Below are positions 42,444 to 47,904 of a DNA stretch of 47,904 nt, piece by piece (within the stretch, counting starts at the first letter, position 1; each line of letters starts with the position of its first letter). The DNA lies in NCBI GenBank assembly GCA_031284905.1, contig JAITXI010000034.1, positions 1-47,904 on the forward strand, read 5' to 3'. The translations under genes were made by a program, and so were the position numbers. The stretch comes from Bacteroidales bacterium (lineage in GTDB: Bacteria > Bacteroidota > Bacteroidia > Bacteroidales > ML635J-15). The notes under the pieces were generated by a model that saw only the letters and a list, made by a program, of their open reading frames with translations, was not told the DNA's origin and did not search any database.

Positions 42444-43400
42444 ATGACAGAAAAAAGTATTTTAATTCAAACTGACGATTTACAAAAATTTTATGGAATC
42501 AGAGAAGAAAATTTAACCGAAATTATTAAATTCTTCCCAAAATTAAAAATAGTTGCACGCGGTGAAATAATTAAAACTTTTGGTGAAGAAGACGAAATTA
42601 CTACATTTGAAAATAAAATTCAAAAAATTTTAAAATATCTTAAAACTTATAATACAATTACAACAACAGAAATCAAAGCAATTTTAGGAGGTCATGAAGA
42701 AATACTAAAAATTGAAGAAGAAGATGTAATTTTATATAATACGAGCGGTAAAGCAATAAAAGCACGAACAAAAAATCAGAAAAAAATGATTGAGGAGTTC
42801 AATAAAAATGATTTGCTTTTTGCATTAGGTCCGGCTGGAACAGGAAAAACATATATTGCAATAGCACTTGGAATTAAAGCTCTCAAAGAAATGAAAGTGC
42901 AAAAAATCATTTTGTCTAGACCGGCAGTCGAAGCCGGAGAAAATCTCGGATTTCTTCCCGGCGATGTTAGAGATAAATTAGATCCATACCTTCAGCCACT
43001 TTATGATGCACTTTTAGATATGATTCCATTTAAAAAATTGGAAAAATATTTGGAAGAAAAAGTTATTCAAATTGCACCATTAGCATTTATGAGAGGAAGA
43101 ACTTTAAGTAATGCTTTCGTAATTCTTGATGAAGCTCAAAATTCGACCTATTCTCAACTAAAAATGTTTTTGACCCGAATGGGCGAAAATTCTAAATTTA
43201 TTGTAACCGGAGATTTATCTCAAATTGATTTACCTAAAAAAAGTAGCTCCGGATTATTTCAGACAAGAAATATTCTATACGACATAAAAAATATTTCTTT
43301 TATAGAATTTAATAAACACGATATAATCAGACATCATATTGTTACACAAATTGTTGATGCCTACGAAAAAAGTGAAAAAGAATTTCAAGATAATAAATAA
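42444..43400 (+). CDS. PhoH family ATPase
   Basis: 318 aa. Walker A GPAGTGKT and Walker [10 protein letters not shown], sensor [11 protein letters not shown], with an N-terminal KH-like region (about 20-90) as in PhoH/YbeZ proteins. These are cytosolic NTPases linked to RNA metabolism, often next to the endoribonuclease ybeY, which is not adjacent here. The stop codon overlaps the purC start (TAATG), so the two are co-translated; why a PhoH protein should be tied to purine synthesis is unclear, but this pairing is seen in Bacteroidota to my recollection. Confidence 0.92.
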   Translation: MTEKSILIQTDDLQKFYGIREENLTEIIKFFPKLKIVARGEIIKTFGEEDEITTFENKIQKILKYLKTYNTITTTEIKAILGGHEEILKIEEEDVILYNTSGKAIKARTKNQKKMIEEFNKNDLLFALGPAGTGKTYIAIALGIKALKEMKVQKIILSRPAVEAGENLGFLPGDVRDKLDPYLQPLYDALLDMIPFKKLEKYLEEKVIQIAPLAFMRGRTLSNAFVILDEAQNSTYSQLKMFLTRMGENSKFIVTGDLSQIDLPKKSSSGLFQTRNILYDIKNISFIEFNKHDIIRHHIVTQIVDAYEKSEKEFQDNK

Positions 43401-44353
43401 TGAAAACAATTACAAAAACAAATTATCAATTTCCAAATCAGAAAAGTTTATATGTAGGAAAAGTTCGTGATGTATATAATATTAATGAAAATTTATTAAT
43501 AATGATTGTAACAGATAGGATTTCTGCTTTTGATGTTGTTTTACCAAAAGGAATTCCATTTAAAGGACAGGTACTCAATCAAATAGCATCAAAATTTCTT
43601 GACGAAACGAGCGACATTGTTCCAAATTGGAAAATAATCTCTCCTGACCCTATGGTAACAATTGGTTTAAAATGCGAAGCATTCCCTGTTGAAATGATTG
43701 TAAGAGGATATTTAACAGGAAGTTCTTGGCGAGATTATAAAAACGGAAGTAGAGAAATTTGTGGAGTAAAAATTCCAGACGGAATGAAAGAACATCAAGC
43801 ATTTGAAACACCAATTATTACTCCAACAACGAAAGCAGAACTTGGACAGCACGACCAAAATATTTCAAAAAAAGAAATTATTGAAAACGGATTAATTTCA
43901 AAAAAAGATTATGAACAGTTAGAAAAATATAGTTTGCAACTTTTTCAACGTGGAAGTGAAATTGCAAGCGAAAAAGGCTTAATTTTAGTGGATACAAAAT
44001 ACGAATTTGGCAAAAAAGATGATAAAATATATCTAATAGATGAAATTCATACTCCCGATTCTTCAAGATACTTTTATAAATATAATTATCAAGAAAGATT
44101 TAATAATAACGAAAATCAAATTCAACTCTCAAAAGAATTTGTAAGAGAATGGCTTATGGAAAATAATTTCAAAGGTCAAAAAGAAGAAATAATACCGGAA
44201 ATGACAAATGAAATTGTAAATTCCATATCTGAAAGATATATAGAACTATATGAAAAAATTACAGGCTTAAAATTTCAAAAAGAAATCACAGAAAATGTGG
44301 AAGAAAGAATTTTCAAAAATATTACGAATTACCTAGAAACAAAAAAAAAATAA
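43400..44353 (+). CDS. purC: Phosphoribosylaminoimidazole-succinocarboxamide synthase
   Basis: 317 aa. It joins aspartate to CAIR in purine synthesis (SAICAR synthetase). Typical motifs: [50 protein letters not shown] and [13 protein letters not shown]. The length matches the roughly 300-residue form found in Bacteroidota and eukaryote-like clades rather than the 237-aa E. coli form. It overlaps phoH by one base. Confidence 0.96.
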   Translation: MKTITKTNYQFPNQKSLYVGKVRDVYNINENLLIMIVTDRISAFDVVLPKGIPFKGQVLNQIASKFLDETSDIVPNWKIISPDPMVTIGLKCEAFPVEMIVRGYLTGSSWRDYKNGSREICGVKIPDGMKEHQAFETPIITPTTKAELGQHDQNISKKEIIENGLISKKDYEQLEKYSLQLFQRGSEIASEKGLILVDTKYEFGKKDDKIYLIDEIHTPDSSRYFYKYNYQERFNNNENQIQLSKEFVREWLMENNFKGQKEEIIPEMTNEIVNSISERYIELYEKITGLKFQKEITENVEERIFKNITNYLETKKK

Positions 44354-44374
44354 AAATCCTTCAAAAAAATATTG

Positions 44375-44382
44375 TATATTTG
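44375..44382 (+). promoter_or_regulatory. osmC -7 box
   Basis: TATATTTG, 14 bp upstream of the ATG. It begins the osmC-DUF2851-upp unit. Confidence 0.5.
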
Positions 44383-44396
44383 TAGCAAATTAAATT

Positions 44397-44804
44397 ATGT
44401 CAAAAATTGAAACAACATATTTGGGAAATTTCAAGACAAAGAACTTCCATTCCGAATCAAAAAAAGAAATACAAACCGATGCGCCAACTGATAATCAAGG
44501 GAAAGGCGAATATTTTTCACCAACTGATTTAGTTGTTACAGCAATAGTTGCATGCATTTTAACAATATCAGGACAAGCAGCACAAACTAGCGGTTTTTCG
44601 ATAAACGGAGCAAAAGCAGTTTCTAATAAAATTATGACATCAGAAACTCCACGCAGAATTGCAGAAATACAAATAGATTTTGATTTTTCAATATGTAATC
44701 TTAATGAAAAACAACAAACAATAATACAAAGAATTTCACAAACTTGTCCAGTTGCATTGAGTTTACACCCTGATATCAAAAAACAATTTAACTTTAAATT
44801 CTAA
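44397..44804 (+). CDS. OsmC/Ohr family protein
   Basis: 135 aa. The two redox cysteines characteristic of OsmC/Ohr thiol peroxidases are present, Cys53 (VVTAIVACILT) and Cys117 (SQTCPVALSLHP). These enzymes reduce organic hydroperoxides with lipoyl or other dithiol partners. The sequence is closer to the general OsmC branch than to Ohr. It heads a close-packed unit: DUF2851 follows at 16 bp and upp 3 bp after that. Confidence 0.9.
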   Translation: MSKIETTYLGNFKTKNFHSESKKEIQTDAPTDNQGKGEYFSPTDLVVTAIVACILTISGQAAQTSGFSINGAKAVSNKIMTSETPRRIAEIQIDFDFSICNLNEKQQTIIQRISQTCPVALSLHPDIKKQFNFKF

Positions 44805-44820
44805 ATCCGGTAAAAATCTC

Positions 44821-46122
44821 ATGAACGAAGAATTTTTACACTTTATTTTCCAGTATAAACTTTGGACAAATAAAAAATTACTTCTTGATAACGGAGAAGA
44901 ATTTGAAATATTAGAAATCGGACAGCATAATTTCAATTCCGGTCCAGATTTTTTCAATTCAAAAATTAAAATCAACGATACAATTTGGGTAGGAAATATT
45001 GAAATTCATATTAATTCTTCAGATTGGTTCAACCATAATCATCAAAATGATTTATCTTATGATAACGTTATTTTGCATATCGTGTTTTGTAATGACAAAC
45101 CTATTTATTATAAAAATGGTAACGAAATTCCTACATGGGAAATACAATTCGACCACGCATTATTTAATAATTATTCAAAAATTCAAAATAATGAACAGCA
45201 AATTAATTGTGAAGATTTAATAAAATTAGTAGAGCCTGAAAAAATAAAATTATTTTTAGAAAAAGCTGCCATTGACAGATTAGAGTATAAAATATCAGAA
45301 ATAAAGAAAATTTTAGAAAAAACAAATTACAATTGGGAAGAAACATTTTATATTTGTTTAGCACATAGTTTTGGTTTTAACATAAATTCTCAACCATTTG
45401 AAATGATGGCAACACAAACGCCATTAAATATAATTCGTAAATATGATCATGATATGTATCTATTAGAAGCATTATTATTTGGACAATCAGGATTATTTGA
45501 AATATCTGTGCCAGATACATATTTTGCAAAATTAGCAAAAGAATATCAATTCATACGACAAAAGCACAATTTAACTCCAATTTCAGGCTTTATCTGGAAA
45601 ATGTCTAAAACTCGTCCTTCAAATTTCCCTCACGTAAGAATGGGACAATTTGCCAAAATCATGTCATCTTTTCAAGGTCTTTTTTCTGCAATTACTGATG
45701 AGACTAAGTTCAAAGATATAAAAAAATATTTTCAAATCATTCCATCAAACTATTGGCTTTCACACTACGCTTTTGGAAAATCAGCTTCATATTTAGTTAC
45801 TCGTTTGGGAAAAACATCTTTTGATAGTATTGCAATAAACACTATTGCACCATTTTTGTATATATATTTTCAAACTTTTAACAATGAAAAAAGTGAAGAG
45901 TTATATTATAATTGGTTATCAGAAATAAAACCTGAAAATAATACAGAAATCAGAACATGGAAAAATGCAGGTATTTCTCCTCAAAACGCTTACGAATCAC
46001 AATCTTTACTTCAAATAAAAAAAGAATATTGTGATAAAAAAAACTGTTTATATTGCAATATAGGTTATGAAATATTAAATAAAATAAATAATATTTCGAC
46101 AGAAGAAAAAATTAAAAATTAA
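44821..46122 (+). CDS. DUF2851 family protein
   Basis: 433 aa, no signal peptide or TM segment. The N-terminus (MNEEFLHFIFQYKLW, LEIGQHNFNSGPDFFNSKIK, WVGNIEIHINSSDW, LHIVFCNDKPI) is diagnostic of DUF2851, a family nearly confined to Bacteroidota. The GPDF...IEIH pattern with acidic residues and His resembles a nuclease-like core, but I regard that as a guess. Near the C-terminus a CDKKNCLYC motif has three Cys. It lies between osmC and upp and is probably co-transcribed with both. Confidence 0.9.
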   Translation: MNEEFLHFIFQYKLWTNKKLLLDNGEEFEILEIGQHNFNSGPDFFNSKIKINDTIWVGNIEIHINSSDWFNHNHQNDLSYDNVILHIVFCNDKPIYYKNGNEIPTWEIQFDHALFNNYSKIQNNEQQINCEDLIKLVEPEKIKLFLEKAAIDRLEYKISEIKKILEKTNYNWEETFYICLAHSFGFNINSQPFEMMATQTPLNIIRKYDHDMYLLEALLFGQSGLFEISVPDTYFAKLAKEYQFIRQKHNLTPISGFIWKMSKTRPSNFPHVRMGQFAKIMSSFQGLFSAITDETKFKDIKKYFQIIPSNYWLSHYAFGKSASYLVTRLGKTSFDSIAINTIAPFLYIYFQTFNNEKSEELYYNWLSEIKPENNTEIRTWKNAGISPQNAYESQSLLQIKKEYCDKKNCLYCNIGYEILNKINNISTEEKIKN

Positions 46123-46125
46123 TAT

Positions 46126-46785
46126 ATGAAAATTGTAAATTTAGGAGGAAAAGGTACACTAATTGACCAATTTGTGTCAGAAATTAGAGATGTTAATATC
46201 CAGAAAGATAGAATGCGATTCAGAAACAATCTTACACGAATAGGAGAAATAATGGCTTATGAAATTAGTAAAAGTTTAATATTTTCTGATGAAGATATTA
46301 CAACTCCATTAGGAATTTCTATAGTTCCAACTTTAGCAGAACAACCAGTGATAGCAACTGTTTTAAGAGCCGGATTGCCTTTTCAACAAGGATTTATTAA
46401 TTTTTACGACCATGCACAATCTGCTTTTATCGCTGGATATAGAAAATATGATAAATCAGGTGATTTTGAAATTAAAATAGACTATATTTCAGCACCAAAT
46501 ATAGATAAAAAACAAATAATAATAAATGACCCAATGTTAGCAACAGGAGGAAGTTTTGAAATGGCATATAGAACTATTTTGAATTATGGAACGCCAAAAC
46601 ATATCCATATTGCGGCAATTATTGCAAGTAAAGAAGGAATTGAATATATCGAAAGGACTTTGCCGGAAAAAATGACTACGATTTGGGTCGCAGCTATTGA
46701 TGATGAATTAACTGTGAAATCGTATATTGTTCCCGGATTAGGAGATGCCGGGGATTTAGCTTTTGGAGAGAAAATAGATTATTAA
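46126..46785 (+). CDS. upp: Uracil phosphoribosyltransferase
   Basis: 219 aa. It salvages uracil to UMP with PRPP. The PRPP loop appears as NDPMLATGGSF; PVIATVLRAGLPF and the C-terminal uracil-binding PGLGDAGDLAFG are intact. It starts three bases after the DUF2851 stop codon, so it is the last gene of that unit. Confidence 0.96.
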   Translation: MKIVNLGGKGTLIDQFVSEIRDVNIQKDRMRFRNNLTRIGEIMAYEISKSLIFSDEDITTPLGISIVPTLAEQPVIATVLRAGLPFQQGFINFYDHAQSAFIAGYRKYDKSGDFEIKIDYISAPNIDKKQIIINDPMLATGGSFEMAYRTILNYGTPKHIHIAAIIASKEGIEYIERTLPEKMTTIWVAAIDDELTVKSYIVPGLGDAGDLAFGEKIDY

Positions 46786-46913
46786 ATAAGGATTTGGGAA
46801 TTAAAAACATTCGCAAATATGATATTCCCATATATATTACAAATGAAAAAATACAAAAAAACAATGACAAACTACTAAAATCACCCCAAAAACCGCACAA
46901 AAAACATTTTTTA

Positions 46914-46972
46914 TCCTTTTTTATGCAAAACCTTTTGATTTTTTTGATATTGGTAATTTTACCTAATGTTAG
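46914..46972. repeat. Short AT-rich dispersed repeat, copy 2
   Basis: Counterpart of 41197-41254, with TTTTTTATGCAAA, TTTTGATTTTTTT, ATATTGGTAATTTTACC and AATGT. It lies in the gap between upp and the flavin-reductase-like gene, which holds no other supported feature. Confidence 0.55.
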
Positions 46973-47036
46973 TTAATCTCTGGCACATATTTTGTAAAAT
47001 TATATTTTAATGACTATACAAAAATAGAAAATATAT

Positions 47037-47696
47037 ATGAAAAACAGAATGAAAAAAAATATAATAATATTAATCGCGATATCAGTGCTACTCATATCAT
47101 GTAAAACAAAAGATAATTCAGATAAAGAAAATAAGATGGAAACAATAGAAATTGATTATTCGACACAAAGTTTTGATGATTTATTTAAAAAAGTTGCAGT
47201 TAAAGATTTCAACGAAAACATTTTTAATTTAATTGAAAAAGCAGCTATTCTAACATCAGGAACATCAGAAAATTATAATTCTATGGCAATAGGGTGGGGT
47301 GCTTTTGGAATTTATTTTCAAAAACCTGCAACTTTTTTATCAATTCGGGCAAATAGATATACGTTAGAATTTATTAAAAGTTCAAAAACTTATACAATTA
47401 CGTGCTTTGATACAACATATTTTGACCAAATTTTACATTTTGGAAATGCTTCAGGAAGAAATACCGACAAAATGGGAACACATCGACTACATTCAACTTT
47501 AACACCTACAGGAAATCCTGCATATAAAGAAGCAAATATTATTATTGAATGTAATCTAATGGAAATAACAACCGTCTCACCCGATGATTTCTATTTTGAT
47601 GAAGGCAAAAAATTCATTAATGATGCTTTCATTGAAGCAAAAGATTATCATAAAATTGTTGCTGGTGAAATAACTAATATTTGGGTAAAAAAATAG
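47037..47696 (+). CDS. Lipoprotein with flavin-reductase-like domain
   Basis: 219 aa. A lipoprotein signal ends at the lipobox LLIS-Cys22. After an acidic linker, residues 55-215 match the flavin reductase / FMN-binding split-barrel family seen in Bacteroidota: NIFNLIEKAAILTSG, YNSMAIGWGAFGIYFQKPAT, RANRYTLEFI, and GNASGRNTDKM. Family members are usually cytosolic, so the lipoprotein anchor is unusual and suggests that a flavin-dependent reaction takes place in the envelope. The initial Met is followed by another at residue 5; either gives the same signal. No consensus promoter is seen. Confidence 0.82.
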   Translation: MKNRMKKNIIILIAISVLLISCKTKDNSDKENKMETIEIDYSTQSFDDLFKKVAVKDFNENIFNLIEKAAILTSGTSENYNSMAIGWGAFGIYFQKPATFLSIRANRYTLEFIKSSKTYTITCFDTTYFDQILHFGNASGRNTDKMGTHRLHSTLTPTGNPAYKEANIIIECNLMEITTVSPDDFYFDEGKKFINDAFIEAKDYHKIVAGEITNIWVKK

Positions 47697-47775
47697 ATAT
47701 TTTAACATAAACATAAGAATTGTATTAATTTTGTTAATAACTACAATAAATATTTCATTTGATAAAAATTTATGA

Positions 47776-47783
47776 TACTTTTG
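47776..47783 (+). promoter_or_regulatory. -7 box of the last gene
   Basis: TACTTTTG, 14 bp before the ATG of the truncated CDS. No TTG at the right distance. Confidence 0.5.
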
Positions 47784-47797
47784 TAAAAAAAACGATA

Positions 47798-47904
47798 ATG
47801 AGTAAAAGATTTATTTGTTTAATATGTACTTTAATAATTTTAGTTTCAGTTAGCAATTCTCAGACCATATTAGAAAGAGGCTTGTATCCAAAAGGAGTAC
47901 ATCA
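47798..47904 (+). CDS. Secreted protein, cut by the window end
   Basis: Only the first 35 codons are present. They encode a signal peptide (MSKRFICLICTLIILVSVSN, then SQ as the likely cleavage region) and the start of the mature part TILERGLYPKGVH. The protein is exported; nothing more can be said from this window. Confidence 0.7.
   Translation, partial: MSKRFICLICTLIILVSVSNSQTILERGLYPKGVH

Overview
The window is very AT-rich chromosomal DNA from a member of the Bacteroidota. Four lines of evidence point there. Promoters repeatedly match the Bacteroidota pattern TTG, about 20 bp, then TAnnTTTG. Several secreted proteins end in type IX secretion (T9SS) C-terminal sorting domains. A PorT-like T9SS outer-membrane protein is present. 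The housekeeping set includes lineage-typical forms: a fused CcsB-CcsA cytochrome c assembly protein, zinc-less type B L31, a Porin_10-like porin and a DUF2851 protein. I cannot name a genus. GT2, RfaE2 and LptB fit an LPS-bearing Gram-negative.

Layout. Bases 1-220: two minus-strand tRNA-Gln genes, one apparently decayed, with a perfect 100-bp palindrome at the window edge. 349-3145: a lipoprotein divergent from panB, then an RluA-family pseudouridine synthase. 3324-9262: a giant T9SS type-B adhesin-like protein and ccsBA. 9308-14892 (minus): gingipain-like C25 peptidase, pgi and comF as a probable operon. 14893-15838: gene-poor debris. 15839-20431 (minus): FAD dehydrogenase, porT, lptB and an alpha/beta hydrolase. 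20563-32643 (plus): L31, a secreted unknown followed by a membrane-anchored pseudo-receiver, lysS, a serpin, a porin, a sirtuin, a T9SS type-A cargo and recG. 32644-37511 (minus): a truncated HsdR N-terminus, an HNH nuclease, dnaK, folA, a truncated Rpn-family nuclease and thyA. 37644-40205 (plus): a NhaD-like antiporter and a glycosyltransferase. 40241-42379 (minus): panD-rfaE2 and a SAM hydrolase. 42444 to the end (plus): phoH-purC, osmC-DUF2851-upp, a lipoprotein flavin-reductase-like protein and a truncated secreted CDS.

Functional threads: pantothenate synthesis (panB, panD); thymidylate/folate (thyA, folA); nucleotide synthesis and salvage (purC, upp); envelope building (lptB, rfaE2, GT2, porin); and T9SS with several cargoes plus its component PorT. 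A gingipain-like protease and a secreted serpin with a predicted Lys P1 residue occur in the same genome segment, which recalls the gingipain/miropin pair of periodontal Bacteroidota.

I found no complete IS element, prophage, CRISPR array or intact defence island. The accessory content consists of gene fragments that kept their promoters and 5' ends, a MITE-like repeat family, a second short AT-rich repeat and a GC-richer intergenic repeat. The most unusual items are the pseudo-receiver pair, the promoter-retaining gene stubs, the MITE-like element and the palindrome at base 1.
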